From the NCBI RefSeq assembly GCF_018408575.1, contig NZ_AP023418.1, forward strand, positions 1,764,415 to 1,828,414: a stretch of DNA of 64,000 nucleotides. The letters run 5' to 3'. The DNA comes from Vescimonas coprocola (GTDB taxonomy: Bacteria; Bacillota; Clostridia; Oscillospirales; Oscillospiraceae). Each line of letters opens with the position of its first letter. Positions within the stretch are counted from its first letter, which is position 1. Both the position numbers and the translations under genes were made by a program. Positions 40,388 to 49,860 of this stretch are shown piece after piece. The notes below the pieces were generated by a model. The model searched no databases. It was not told the DNA's origin and saw nothing but the letters and a program-made list of their open reading frames with translations.

Positions 40388-41587
40388 ATGAAATTCGACT
40401 TTACCACCATCTATGACCGCCGGGGGAAGGATGCCATGGCGGTGGACGCCGTGGAAAAAATTCCGGTGTTCCAGCCCAACGAGGGCTTCGACGCCATCCC
40501 CATGTGGGTGGCGGATATGAACTTCGCCACGGCCCCCGCCGTGACGGAGACCATCCGGAAACGGCTGGAGCATCCCCTGTTCGGCTACTTTATGCCCAGC
40601 GACGAGTACTTTGACTCCATCATCCGCTGGCAGCAGCGCCGCAATGGCGTCACCGGGCTGGAGAAGGACCACATCGGCTACGAAAACGGCGTACTGGGCG
40701 GGCTCATGAGTGCCTTGGCCGCCGTATGCGCCAGAGGCGACAATGTGCTGGTCCACTCCCCCACCTACATCGGCTTCACCCGTTCCATTGAAAACGGCGG
40801 CTATCACGTCATCACCAGCCCCCTGAAGCCGGACCGCTACGGCGTGCAGCGCATGGACTTCTTCGACATGGAGACTAAGATCAAGCGCAATGACATCCGT
40901 GCGGTGGTATTCTGCTCCCCCCACAATCCCACGGGACGTGTGTGGGAGCAGGAAGAGCTGGAGCACTTCATGGACATGGCCCGACGACTGAACGTAACGG
41001 TGATCTCCGACGAGATCTGGTCGGACCTGACCCTTCGTGGCCATCAGCATATCCCCCTGCAATCCGTGTCCGACGACGCCCGACAGCGCACCGTGGCCCT
41101 GTACGCCCCCTCCAAGACCTTCAATTTGGCGGGGCTCATCGGCAGCTATCACATCGTGTATAACGAAGCTCTCCACAAACGGATGAAGAAGGAGAGCAGC
41201 CTCAGCCACTACAACAGTATGAACGTGCTGTCCATGCACGCCCTCATCGGCGCTTACAGCGACGAGGGCAGCCAGTGGGTGGATGAGCTGCGGGAGGTAC
41301 TGACGGAGAACGTCAAGTACGCCTGCAAGTTTATCCGCAAGAATCTGCCGGGGGTCAGCGTGCAGCAGCCGGAGGGCACCTATATGCTGTTTCTGGACTG
41401 CGAGGAGTACTGCCGCCGCAGCGGCCGCACGCTGGATGAGGTAAAAAAGGCCGGGTACGAGGTGGGTGTTGTGTGGCAGGACGGCCGTCCCTTCCACGGG
41501 GCGCACCACATCCGCATGAATCTGGCCCTGCCCATGGAGAAGGTCGTCATCGCCATGGATCGGCTGAAGGAATACGTGTTCATCTGA
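40388..41587 (+). CDS. PatB/MalY-like PLP aminotransferase or cystathionine beta-lyase
   Basis: A 399-residue fold-type I PLP enzyme: IPMWVADMNFATAPAV is the distinctive MalY/PatB N-terminus, FCSPHNPTGRVW and ISDEIWSDL hold PLP contacts, the Schiff-base lysine is in APSKTFNLAG, and HHIRMNLALP supplies the carboxylate-binding Arg. Members act as C-S lyases on cystathionine or cysteine conjugates, or as aminotransferases. Placement directly after the dehydratase-like pair and before a peptide-type transporter suggests amino-acid catabolism. That link is inference. Confidence 0.9.
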   Translation: MKFDFTTIYDRRGKDAMAVDAVEKIPVFQPNEGFDAIPMWVADMNFATAPAVTETIRKRLEHPLFGYFMPSDEYFDSIIRWQQRRNGVTGLEKDHIGYENGVLGGLMSALAAVCARGDNVLVHSPTYIGFTRSIENGGYHVITSPLKPDRYGVQRMDFFDMETKIKRNDIRAVVFCSPHNPTGRVWEQEELEHFMDMARRLNVTVISDEIWSDLTLRGHQHIPLQSVSDDARQRTVALYAPSKTFNLAGLIGSYHIVYNEALHKRMKKESSLSHYNSMNVLSMHALIGAYSDEGSQWVDELREVLTENVKYACKFIRKNLPGVSVQQPEGTYMLFLDCEEYCRRSGRTLDEVKKAGYEVGVVWQDGRPFHGAHHIRMNLALPMEKVVIAMDRLKEYVFI

Positions 41588-41650
41588 TAGATCTCCCGGC
41601 AACGGGCTTCTATACATAACAATCATTAAAATCACAAAAGGAGAAAAGAC

Positions 41651-43225
41651 ATGAAGAAGCTTTCCAAAGTCATTTGCCTCGTTCTCTCCGCACTGATGCT
41701 GCTGAGCCTTGCGGCCTGCGGCAAGCAGGGTGACGGGGCGGACGATGCTCAGGGTAAGCCCATCGAGGGCGGCACCTTCGTCTACGCCATCGAGGAGCCC
41801 ATCACCTCCCTGAACTGGTACAACAACAGCTCCACAGACCTGGGCAAGCAGGTATTCCAGAATCTGTACGATCCCATGTGGAAGTCCAACACCGATGGCT
41901 CTCTGGACTATCGTCTGGCGAAGAGTGTGGACATCAGCGAGGACGGTACCACCTACACCCTGACCCTGCGGGACGATATCTTCTGGAGCGACGGTGAGAA
42001 GATCACCACCGATGACATCGTGTTCACTCTGGATACGCTGACTGTTCCCGAGGTGGCTCCCAGCACCGCTGCCGCCTACAAGGTGGACGGCGAGTTCTGC
42101 ACCTATGAAAAGCAGAGCGACACCGTCATCGTGTTCAAGGTCGGCCGGGCCTCCAACCTGTTCAAGAAGGCTCTGGGCGCCCTGTATATCCTGCCTGCCC
42201 ACTGCTTCGAGGGGGTACCCGCCACTGAGGTACTGACCTGTGAGCAGAACGCCAACATTGCCACCAGCGGCGCTTTCGTGGTAGATAGCTTCAACGTGGG
42301 CGAGAAGCTGGTGTGCCTGAAGAATCCCAACTACTACCGCACGGCTGCCCATATCGATGGCTTCGAGGTTCGTTGCGTCTCCGACGCCAGCACCCAGGAG
42401 ATTGCCTTCCGCAATAAGGAGCTCTCCATCTTCACCATCAGCAATGCCGAGACGCTGGCCAACTATAAGGATAACGACGAGTATCAGGTGGTGTCCTACC
42501 CCGACGGCCGCATCACCTTCATGGAGATCAACCCCAACAGTGAGGCCATGTCCACCATGGAGGCCCGTCAGGCCGTGATCTATGCGCTGGATCTGGACGC
42601 TCTGGTGTACGGTACCTACGGCGACGAGGCCCTGTGCCGTACCGCCACCAGCATCCTGTCCACCGTTTCCATGTTCTATAACCCTGAGATCACCAACTAC
42701 AAGCAGGACCTGGACAAGGCCGCCCAGCTCATCGAGCAGACCGGTCTGAAGGACAAGACCATCAAGATCATCTACAACTCCGCCCGTGTGGGTCAGGAGG
42801 AGCTGGCCACCATGATCAAGAGCCAGCTGGACGCTGCGGGTCTTAACGCCCAGATCGATTCCATGGAGACCGCCGCCTACTTCAAGTCCTACTTCTATGC
42901 CACCGATTCCTATGACATTGCTCTCATGGGCAATGGTATGCTGGACGACCCCAGCGGCTTCGTGGGTCTGTTCGCCCACACCCGCTCCGGTGCCAATATG
43001 TACACCACCGACGAGGTGGATAACATGTGGAAGCAGCTGGACCGTGAGATGGATCCCGCTGTCCGTCAGGACATCATGAATCAGGCTCTGCAGGCCCTGA
43101 AGGACTGCTGGTCCTGCGTGCCCGTGCTGGATACCAACTATGTCTGCGCCGCCCAGAAGAACATCGGCGGCTTCGAGGCCAGCGACCGTCTCACTGACCT
43201 GACCCAGATCTACTTCATCGGCTAA
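41651..43225 (+). CDS. Solute-binding lipoprotein of a peptide/nickel-type ABC transporter
   Basis: A 524-residue family-5 binding protein. A lipoprotein signal ends in LSLAACGK, so Cys is lipidated. WYNNSSTDLGKQVFQNLYD, KSVDISEDGTTYTLTLRDDIFWSDGEKITTDDIVFTL and NPNYYRTAAHIDGFEV are standard for DppA/OppA-like proteins. It delivers peptides, or possibly other ligands of this versatile family, to the permease encoded next. It has AAAGGAGAAAAG upstream. A large hairpin follows its stop before the permease genes, possibly letting the binding protein be made in excess. Confidence 0.92.
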   Translation: MKKLSKVICLVLSALMLLSLAACGKQGDGADDAQGKPIEGGTFVYAIEEPITSLNWYNNSSTDLGKQVFQNLYDPMWKSNTDGSLDYRLAKSVDISEDGTTYTLTLRDDIFWSDGEKITTDDIVFTLDTLTVPEVAPSTAAAYKVDGEFCTYEKQSDTVIVFKVGRASNLFKKALGALYILPAHCFEGVPATEVLTCEQNANIATSGAFVVDSFNVGEKLVCLKNPNYYRTAAHIDGFEVRCVSDASTQEIAFRNKELSIFTISNAETLANYKDNDEYQVVSYPDGRITFMEINPNSEAMSTMEARQAVIYALDLDALVYGTYGDEALCRTATSILSTVSMFYNPEITNYKQDLDKAAQLIEQTGLKDKTIKIIYNSARVGQEELATMIKSQLDAAGLNAQIDSMETAAYFKSYFYATDSYDIALMGNGMLDDPSGFVGLFAHTRSGANMYTTDEVDNMWKQLDREMDPAVRQDIMNQALQALKDCWSCVPVLDTNYVCAAQKNIGGFEASDRLTDLTQIYFIG

Positions 43226-43234
43226 CTCCGCCGC

Positions 43235-43281
43235 TGAGAGTGCAATTGCGTGGAGCAAGTCTCCACGCAATTGCACTCTCA
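43235..43281. repeat. Long perfect inverted repeat between the binding-protein and permease genes
   Basis: Arms of 21 bp (43235-43255 and 43261-43281, starting TGAGAGTGCA) are exact complements around the loop CAAGT, extended outward by CCGC/GCGG. No T-tract follows. It lies in the transcript between the SBP stop and the permease ribosome binding site. Confidence 0.9.
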
Positions 43282-43301
43282 CGGCGGTATGAGGAGAACA
43301 C

Positions 43302-44264
43302 ATGAAAAAATACTTTCTGACCAGACTGGCGCTGGCCCTGCCGGTGATCCTGCTGGTATCCGTCTTTTCCTTTGCGCTGGTGTTTCTGGCTCCCGGCGAC
43401 CCCGCCGCCCAGTACCGGACGCTGGAGATGACCGACGAGGAGTACGAGCAGTTGAAAACGGAACTGGGCTACAACGATCCGGTCATCGTGCAGTATGGCC
43501 GGTGGCTGGGGAAGGTCCTCCAAGGGGACTTCGGCGTCTCCACCAGCAGCCACACCGGCGTGTGGCCCCTCATCAAGGCCAAGCTCCCGGCTACCGTGGG
43601 GCTCATGGCCGCCTCCATCGTCTTTTCCCTGCTGGTATCTATCCCACTGGGAATGCTGGCGGGCTACTTTGAAAACTCATGGTTCGACCGCATCACCAAC
43701 GGCCTGCACTATGTGGCCATCTCCATTCCCTCCTTCTGGTTTGCCATCATGCTCATCATCCTGTTCTCCCTGAATCTGGGCTGGCTGCCCAGCTCCGGGA
43801 TGCGGACCACCGGCGTACACACCTTTTGGGATCTGTCCCGCCACGCCATCATGCCGGTGCTGGTGCTGAGCATCGGGAAGATCTCCATCTACGCCCGGTA
43901 CGTCCGGGCCGCCACCATCCAGCAGCTGTCGGAGGACTACGTGCTCTTCGCCATCTCCAAGGGGGCCAGCCGGGTCTATATCCTGCTGCGCCACGTGCTG
44001 AAGAACTGCCTGCTGCCGGTCATCACACTGGTGGGCATGAATCTGGGCAGTCTGGTGTCCGGTGCCTACATCGTGGAGACCATCTTCGGCTGGCCGGGAC
44101 TGGGTACCACTGGCATGAGCGCCATCTACTCCCGTGATTACAACATGATTATGGGAACCACCATGCTCTCGTGCCTGCTGCTGGTGGGCGGAAATCTGCT
44201 GGCGGATCTGTGCTACTGTCTGGCCGATCCCCGCATCAAGGCCATGCGAGGTGACAAGCGATGA
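43302..44264 (+). CDS. Peptide-type ABC transporter permease (DppB-like)
   Basis: A 320-residue permease with six membrane helices. The N-terminal helix reads RLALALPVILLVSVFSFALV, FLAPGDPAAQYR follows as in all DppB-type proteins, and the coupling motif is ARYVRAATIQQLSEDYVLFAISKGAS. The C-terminus SGAYIVETIFGWPGLGTTG is the family signature. It has GAGGAGAAC upstream and overlaps the second permease by 4 nt. Confidence 0.95.
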   Translation: MKKYFLTRLALALPVILLVSVFSFALVFLAPGDPAAQYRTLEMTDEEYEQLKTELGYNDPVIVQYGRWLGKVLQGDFGVSTSSHTGVWPLIKAKLPATVGLMAASIVFSLLVSIPLGMLAGYFENSWFDRITNGLHYVAISIPSFWFAIMLIILFSLNLGWLPSSGMRTTGVHTFWDLSRHAIMPVLVLSIGKISIYARYVRAATIQQLSEDYVLFAISKGASRVYILLRHVLKNCLLPVITLVGMNLGSLVSGAYIVETIFGWPGLGTTGMSAIYSRDYNMIMGTTMLSCLLLVGGNLLADLCYCLADPRIKAMRGDKR

Positions 44265-45079
44265 AAAAGAATCATAAGCTGCCCCTCTCCATGGTTCTCA
44301 GCGGCGGTGTGCTGCTGCTGATTCTTCTGGCCGCCCTGCTGGCGCCCCTGTCCCCCTACGACCCCATCGCCGTGGAGACCGGGCAGAAGTTCCTGCCCCC
44401 CTCCGCCCAGCACCTGCTGGGAACGGATAACTTCGGCCGGGACACCTTCACCCGCCTGCTCTACGGCGGACGGGTCTCCCTGCTGGTGGGCTTTCTGTCC
44501 ATGCTCATCTCCATTGTGTTCGGCACGGTGTACGGCATCGTCAGCGGCTCCTCCGGCAAGCTGGTGGACGGCTTCATGATGCGTATCGTGGACATCCTCA
44601 TGTCGGTGCCCAGCTTCCTCATTATCATCACTCTGAACATCTACATGAACGCCGGCATCCGGACGCTGGTGGTGACCATCGGTCTGTTCTCGTGGATGGG
44701 CGTGGCCCGCATCGTCCGGGCGGAGGTACTGAGTCTGCGGGAGCGGGACTTCATTCTGGCCTCCGAGGGGCTGGGCGCCCGGAAGAGCTGGGTCATCACC
44801 CGGCACTTCGCCCGCAACGTCTTTTCCCCGGTGCTGGTGGCCTCCACCAACAGCATCGCCTCCGCCATCCTGACGGAGTCGTCCCTGAGCTATCTGGGCT
44901 TCGGCATCTCCATCCCCAACCCTTCCTGGGGCGGTATGCTGGAGGGGGCCCAGACCTACATTCTCACCCACCCCTCACTGGCGGTCTATCCGGGCGTGTG
45001 CATCCTGCTGACCGTTCTGTGCTTCAATGTGCTGGGCAACGGCTTCCGCCGCCGCTTCAGCCCCAATTCTGGGAGGTAA
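44261..45079 (+). CDS. Peptide-type ABC transporter permease (DppC-like)
   Basis: A 272-residue permease: LLGTDNFGRDTFTRLLYGGR is the invariant DppC periplasmic segment, and the coupling loop is IVRAEVLSLRERDFILASEGLGAR. ESSLSYLGFGISIPNPSWG is the C-terminal signature. It pairs with the DppB-like protein to form the membrane channel. The first ATPase starts 3 nt after its stop. Confidence 0.95.
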   Translation: MKKNHKLPLSMVLSGGVLLLILLAALLAPLSPYDPIAVETGQKFLPPSAQHLLGTDNFGRDTFTRLLYGGRVSLLVGFLSMLISIVFGTVYGIVSGSSGKLVDGFMMRIVDILMSVPSFLIIITLNIYMNAGIRTLVVTIGLFSWMGVARIVRAEVLSLRERDFILASEGLGARKSWVITRHFARNVFSPVLVASTNSIASAILTESSLSYLGFGISIPNPSWGGMLEGAQTYILTHPSLAVYPGVCILLTVLCFNVLGNGFRRRFSPNSGR

Positions 45080-45082
45080 GCC

Positions 45083-46066
45083 ATGCATCAATATGATATC
45101 CGTGACCTCCGTATCCACTTTCCCACCCGCCGTGGCGTGGTGGAAGCAGTGCGGGGCGTCAGCTTCTACATGGATCAGGGCGAGTGCGTGGCGCTGGTGG
45201 GGGAATCCGGCTGCGGCAAATCCGTGACAGCCCGCTCCCTCATGGGCCTGACGGAGGTCACCGGCGGGCGCTGTCAGCCCGGCAGCCAAATCCTCTGCCA
45301 CGGGGAGAACATCCTCGATTACGGCAAAAAACAGTGGCAAAGCTATCGGGGCCGGGAGGCCGCCATGATCTTTCAGGACGCCATGACCTCCCTGAATCCC
45401 ACCATGCAGATCGGCCATCAGATCGCTGAGTGCTACCGTTTTCACCAGAAGATCGGCCGCAAGGAGGCGCTGGAGAAGGCGGCGGAGATGCTGACACTGG
45501 TAGGCATCTCCGACCCAGAGACGGCCTTGCGCCGGTATCCCCACGAGTTCTCCGGCGGTATGCGCCAGCGGGTGATGATTGCCTCTGCTCTGGCCTGCCA
45601 GCCGGAACTGCTGATTGCCGACGAGCCCACCACGGCGCTGGACGTGACCATTCAGGCCCAGATCCTGGACCTGATCCGCCAAATGAAGGAGCGCAGCGGC
45701 ACCACGGTGCTGCTCATCACCCACGACATGGGTGTGGTGGCGGGACTGGCCCAGCGCATCGTCATCCTCTACGCCGGATGCGTCATGGAGACCGGCACCA
45801 CCGATGAAATTTTCTATCAGCCCGCCCATCCCTACACCAAGGGTCTGCAAAAGGCCTCTCCCCGTCTGGACGAAATGGGCGGCGGACGGCTCTACACCAT
45901 CGAGGGGACGCCCCCGGAGCTGATCGCACCGGAGCCGGGCTGCCCCTTCGCCCCCCGCTGCCCCCACGCCACGGAGCAGTGCCGCCGGGAGATGCCGGAT
46001 CTGCGGGATCTGGGCGGTGGCCATCTGGTGGCCTGCCACCACGCAGAACAGGAGGTGACGGCATGA
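45083..46066 (+). CDS. Peptide-type ABC transporter ATPase (DppD-like)
   Basis: A 327-residue ATPase: Walker [12 protein letters not shown]-loop [14 protein letters not shown], signature FSGGMRQRV, Walker [16 protein letters not shown]-loop LITHDMGVV. The C-terminal oligopeptide/dipeptide extension has [14 protein letters not shown], the four-Cys segment that can hold an Fe-S cluster. It forms a heterodimer with the next protein and overlaps it by 4 nt. Confidence 0.95.
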   Translation: MHQYDIRDLRIHFPTRRGVVEAVRGVSFYMDQGECVALVGESGCGKSVTARSLMGLTEVTGGRCQPGSQILCHGENILDYGKKQWQSYRGREAAMIFQDAMTSLNPTMQIGHQIAECYRFHQKIGRKEALEKAAEMLTLVGISDPETALRRYPHEFSGGMRQRVMIASALACQPELLIADEPTTALDVTIQAQILDLIRQMKERSGTTVLLITHDMGVVAGLAQRIVILYAGCVMETGTTDEIFYQPAHPYTKGLQKASPRLDEMGGGRLYTIEGTPPELIAPEPGCPFAPRCPHATEQCRREMPDLRDLGGGHLVACHHAEQEVTA

Positions 46067-47022
46067 GTCAGCCCATCCTTCAGGTGGAGCACCTGAAAAA
46101 ATACTTTCCCGCCGGGGGCCGCAAGGTGCTGCGGGCGGTAGATGACGTGAGCTTCTCCGTGCAGGAGGGAGAAATTCTCGGCATCGTGGGCGAGTCCGGC
46201 TGCGGCAAGACCACCTGCGGCCGTACCGCCATCGGCCTGTACAGCAAAACCGACGGCGTCTCCCTGTACCGTGGGGAGGACATCCACCGGATGCGTGGTG
46301 CCAAGCGCCGTGCCTTCTGCTGTCAGGTGCAGACGGTCTTTCAGGACCCCTACGCCTCACTGGACCCCAAAAACAAGGTCATTGACCTCATTGCCGAGGG
46401 CATGGACATCCACCACCTGTACACCAGTCAGGCGGAGCGCCGGGAGAAGGTGCAGGCCCTGATGGAGCAGGTGGGTCTGAATCCCTCCGGCATCGACCGC
46501 TATCCCTACGAGTTCTCCGGCGGTATGCGCCAGCGCATCGGCATCGCCCGTGCGCTGGCGGTGGAGCCCCGGCTGCTGCTGTGCGACGAGCCCATTTCGG
46601 CGCTGGATGTGTCCATTCAGGCCCAGATCGTCAATCTGCTGCTGGACCTGCGGGAACAGAAGTCCCTGACCTATCTGCTGATCTCCCATGATCTGTCCAT
46701 GGTGCGGCACCTGTCGGACCGTATTCTGGTGATGTATCTGGGGGAGGTGGTGGAGGAGAGTACGGCGCAGGAGCTGTACACCCACCCCCTGCACCCCTAC
46801 ACCAAGGCCCTCATCGCCGCCATCCCCATTCCCGATCCCAAGGTGGAACGGGCCCGCCCCCGCAGCGTGCTGCAAGGACAGGTCCCCAGTCCCGTGGACC
46901 CGCCTTCCGGCTGCCGGTTCGCCGGGCGCTGCCCCTACGCCACGGACCGATGCCGGATGGAGAAGCCGGCGCTCTGCGACATGGGCGGCGGCCACCGGGT
47001 AGCCTGCCATCTGTGCCGGTAA
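46063..47022 (+). CDS. Peptide-type ABC transporter ATPase (DppF-like)
   Basis: A 319-residue ATPase: Walker A GESGCGKTTCG, VFQDPYASLDPK, signature [15 protein letters not shown], Walker B LLLCDEPISALDVS and H-loop LISHDLSMV. The Cys-rich tail reads CRFAGRCPYATDRC. The start at 46063 ([15 protein letters not shown]) has GGAGGTGAC upstream. It completes a five-gene importer operon. No terminator is obvious immediately after it. Confidence 0.95.
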   Translation: MSQPILQVEHLKKYFPAGGRKVLRAVDDVSFSVQEGEILGIVGESGCGKTTCGRTAIGLYSKTDGVSLYRGEDIHRMRGAKRRAFCCQVQTVFQDPYASLDPKNKVIDLIAEGMDIHHLYTSQAERREKVQALMEQVGLNPSGIDRYPYEFSGGMRQRIGIARALAVEPRLLLCDEPISALDVSIQAQIVNLLLDLREQKSLTYLLISHDLSMVRHLSDRILVMYLGEVVEESTAQELYTHPLHPYTKALIAAIPIPDPKVERARPRSVLQGQVPSPVDPPSGCRFAGRCPYATDRCRMEKPALCDMGGGHRVACHLCR

Positions 47023-47078
47023 CGGACTGATGCATCGCATTTCCCTATGAAATGCCGGCCATCATCGTTTTTTGCCGT

Positions 47079-47107
47079 TTTACCTGCCCCTATCGGGGCG
47101 GTATAAT
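47079..47107 (+). promoter_or_regulatory. Promoter of yedF
   Basis: TTTACC (47079-47084), a 17-bp spacer and TATAAT (47102-47107), about 60 bp before the start codon. Confidence 0.7.
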
Positions 47108-47164
47108 GATCCCAGAACAAAGGATCCTGCCCCCAGCGGGCAGCCTGATAGGAGGTAACATCAC

Positions 47165-47782
47165 ATGAGCAAAATTTTAGTCAACGCCGTGGGCGACGCC
47201 TGCCCCATTCCCGTCACGAAAACCATCCACGCCCTGTCCGGCATGACCGAGGCCGGTACGGTGGAGGTCCATGTGGACAACGAGACCGCCGTGCAGAATC
47301 TGAACCGTCTGGCCACCGGCAAGGGCCTGAAGTTCAGCGCCGAGAAGCGGGAGGAGAAGCTATTCGTGGTGACCCTGACGGTGGACGACCCCGCCGCCGT
47401 GTCCGGCACCGCCCCGGAGGAGGCAGCCTGCACCCCGGATAACCGGGACAACACCGTGGTGGTCATCGGTACCAGCTGCCTCGGCTCCGGTGACGATACG
47501 CTGGGTGCCACGCTGATGAAGGGCTTTCTCTACGCCCTGAGCCAGCAGGAACACTTGCCCCGCACCATCCTGTTCTATAATGGAGGCGCCAAGATCACCA
47601 CCGAGGGTTCCGTCTCCATCGAGGACCTGAAGAACATGGAGGCACAGGGTGTGGAGATCCGCACCTGCGGCACCTGCCTGAACTACTACGGTCTCACCGA
47701 CAAGCTGGCCGTTGGCTCCGTCACCAATATGTATGACATCGTGGAGACCATGACCTCCGCCGGTAAGGTCATCCGCCCGTAA
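47165..47782 (+). CDS. yedF: YedF-like sulfurtransferase-type selenium-metabolism protein
   Basis: A 205-residue two-domain protein. Residues 1-70 are TusA-like, with the conserved Cys13-Pro in DACPIPVTK. The rest is a DsrE-like fold (VVIGTSCLGSGDDTLGATLMKGF ... RTCGTCLNYYGL). This pairing is the YedF form found near selenium-utilisation genes in Clostridia, where the TusA cysteine is thought to carry S or Se. No selD, selA or selB is in the window, so the selenium link rests on family context alone. Ribosome binding site GGAGGT lies upstream; a terminator follows. Confidence 0.85.
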   Translation: MSKILVNAVGDACPIPVTKTIHALSGMTEAGTVEVHVDNETAVQNLNRLATGKGLKFSAEKREEKLFVVTLTVDDPAAVSGTAPEEAACTPDNRDNTVVVIGTSCLGSGDDTLGATLMKGFLYALSQQEHLPRTILFYNGGAKITTEGSVSIEDLKNMEAQGVEIRTCGTCLNYYGLTDKLAVGSVTNMYDIVETMTSAGKVIRP

Positions 47783-47805
47783 TTTTTCCCCAACAGCATA
47801 ATCAA

Positions 47806-47838
47806 ACAGGGAAGCGCTGTGCGCTTCCCTGTTTTTTG
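47806..47838 (+). terminator. Terminator after yedF
   Basis: AACAGGGAAGCGC/GCGCTTCCCTGTT around a 2-nt loop, then TTTTG; it may also serve the convergent antiporter gene. Confidence 0.85.
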
Positions 47839-47859
47839 TCGGCCACGGACGAGACGGTG

Positions 47860-49596
47860 TCAGCGGTGCAGCAGCTGCTGACTGGCCTGTGCCATCTCCT
47901 GGAAGATACCTGCGTGACGGCGGGACACAATGGCCCGGATCACCAGCAGTGTGCCGATCATCAGCGCCACGGCAATGGCCAGACACAGCCACACCGACTG
48001 CACGAGTCCTGCGATGATGAAGCTGACGAAGGCCACACCGGAGGCGGTGAGGGCATAGGGCAACTGGGTGAACACATGGTTCAGGTGGAAGCAGTGAGCG
48101 CCCGCCGAGGCCATGATGGTGGTGTCGGAAATGGGCGAGCAGTGGTCGCCCATAACGCCGCCGGAGCAGGCTGCCGCCAAACCGATGGTACACAGCACCG
48201 GCTCCACGTCGTAGTTGAACACGGACACCACGATAGGGGCCATGATGCCGATGGTCCCCCAGGAGGTGCCGGTGGCAAAGCCGATGGCGCAGCCGATGAG
48301 GAAGATCACCGCCGGCAGGAACACCTTCAGATCCCCGGCCCCTGCCATGGCGTTCTTCACGAACACGGCGGAGTACATCCCGAAGCGGGTGAAAGAGCAC
48401 AGGGTCCATGCAAAGGTCAGAATGAGGATGGGAGCGATCATCTGGATAAAGCCCTGCGGCACAGACTCCATAGACTTTTCAAAGGAGATGGCCCCCCGCA
48501 GCCAGAAGTACACCACCGTGAACAGCATCCCCATAAGGCCACCCAAGGCCAGCGCCATGCCGGAGGAGGAGTTGGAGAAGGCCCCCACGAAGTCGTGGAA
48601 GTACTCGCTCTCGCCGTCATAGTAGCCGCCGGACCAGATCAGGGACACGATGCACACCACGATCAGCGCCACCACCGGCAGCAGCAGATCCAGCACAGAG
48701 GAGCGGCCACGGGCGGGCTTTTCATAGTCGTCGGCCCCCTCAAAGGGGCGCTCCGGCGTGGTAAAGAGATCGTCCTTCACCTGAGCGTTATACTCATGGG
48801 TCAGCATGGAGCCGTAGTCGATGTTCATCACCGACAGCACCACGATCATCACCAACGTCAGTAGACAGTAGTAGTTCCACGGGATCTGCTTGATGAACAT
48901 CTCGATGCCGTTGACGGCGTCGGACTGTACATAGCCGGATACCGCCGCCGCCCACGAGGACACTGGGGCGATCATGCACACCGGGGCCGCCGTGGCGTCG
49001 ATGAGGTAGGCCAGCTTGGCACGGGAAATCTTGTGGCTCTCGGTGACGGGCCGCATCACAGCGCCCACCGTCAGGCAGTTGAAGTAGTCGTCGATGAAGA
49101 TCAGCACACCCAGCAGCATGGTCAGCAGCTGTGCGGCGCACCGGGTCTTTACGGTCTTGGAGGCCCAGCGTCCGAAGGCCTCCGATCCGCCGCCCTTGTT
49201 CATCAGATCCACCATGATGCCCAGCGTCACCAGAAAGACGATGATGCCCATGTTGCCGCTGTCGGCCAGTACGGAGACGATGCCGTAGTCTGCGCCTACC
49301 AGCGCCACAATGGTGTCCCATGGGGCAAACTGGGCGTACAGCAGAGCGCCCACCAAACACCCCAGAAACAGGGACGAGTAGACCTCCTTACTGATCAGGG
49401 CCAGCACGATGGCCACGATGGGCGGCAGCAGGGACCAGAAGGTACCGGCAAAGGGCGTGTCGGCCAGCACCGGCTCCCCCTCTACCTCCAGCGTGGGCAG
49501 GGGCGTCTCCCGGTATGTAAGGCCCAGCACCACCAGCAAAACGAGGAATACACCGACGGCTGTAAAGTATGCGATTTTTGTGCGTTTCTTTTCCAT
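47860..49596 (-). CDS. NhaC-family Na+/H+ (or amino-acid) antiporter
   Basis: A 578-residue polytopic protein of the NhaC family: SKEVYSSLFLGCLVGALLY, FLVTLGIMVDLMNKGGGSEAFG, GVLIFIDDYFNCLTVGAVMRPV, APVCMIAPVSSWAAAVSGY, FATGTSWGTIGIMAPI and GDHCSPISDTTIMASAGA. Family members exchange Na+/H+, or move lysine, methionine or tyrosine; sequence alone does not settle which. The start at 49596 lies 11 nt after AGGAGGT. The ~250 nt upstream look structured, suggesting RNA-level control. Confidence 0.9.
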   Translation of the reverse strand: MEKKRTKIAYFTAVGVFLVLLVVLGLTYRETPLPTLEVEGEPVLADTPFAGTFWSLLPPIVAIVLALISKEVYSSLFLGCLVGALLYAQFAPWDTIVALVGADYGIVSVLADSGNMGIIVFLVTLGIMVDLMNKGGGSEAFGRWASKTVKTRCAAQLLTMLLGVLIFIDDYFNCLTVGAVMRPVTESHKISRAKLAYLIDATAAPVCMIAPVSSWAAAVSGYVQSDAVNGIEMFIKQIPWNYYCLLTLVMIVVLSVMNIDYGSMLTHEYNAQVKDDLFTTPERPFEGADDYEKPARGRSSVLDLLLPVVALIVVCIVSLIWSGGYYDGESEYFHDFVGAFSNSSSGMALALGGLMGMLFTVVYFWLRGAISFEKSMESVPQGFIQMIAPILILTFAWTLCSFTRFGMYSAVFVKNAMAGAGDLKVFLPAVIFLIGCAIGFATGTSWGTIGIMAPIVVSVFNYDVEPVLCTIGLAAACSGGVMGDHCSPISDTTIMASAGAHCFHLNHVFTQLPYALTASGVAFVSFIIAGLVQSVWLCLAIAVALMIGTLLVIRAIVSRRHAGIFQEMAQASQQLLHR

Positions 49597-49699
49597 TGCG
49601 TGATTCGACCTCCTTATAGGATATTCCGTGGCTCCTAACGGCACCGATTATGGGCCCGGAAGCTTAATAAACCGACAGGGTGTTTCTTAAGTTTTCTGA

Positions 49700-49860
49700 A
49701 GACGGAAAACCCTCTCTCCCGTCAGCACCTCCCGCCGTGTGCCGTTCTTCACCGGATAAAGCGCAGCCGCCGGATGTTGTCCGGCGGCTGCGTTCACCAA
49801 ATTTGAGGGGTCTATCCCCGTCACCCCTTCCGGGAGGATGATCCCATTCTACCGGTGCCT
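49700..49860 (-). promoter_or_regulatory. Structured 5' leader of the NhaC-family gene (candidate riboswitch)
   Basis: On the minus strand CCTCCCG (about 49831) pairs with CGGGAGG (about 49734), closing a multi-branch region. Inside are a GGGG/CCCC hairpin (GGGGATAGACCCC) and a perfect 12-bp hairpin GCAGCCGCCGGA/TCCGGCGGCTGC. A further stem GACGG/CCGTC follows. The sequence GTTTCTTAAG flanks the region at both ends on the plus strand (about 49682 and 49892). It does not match lysine or SAM-I consensus that I can recall. Confidence 0.45.

Noticed and set aside
40211-43303. A 1030-codon open frame on the minus strand across the PatB-like and binding-protein genes
   Set aside because: It is antisense to two clearly recognisable genes. 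High GC at third positions suppresses stops on the other strand, and the translation is low-complexity His/Leu/Gly-rich text.
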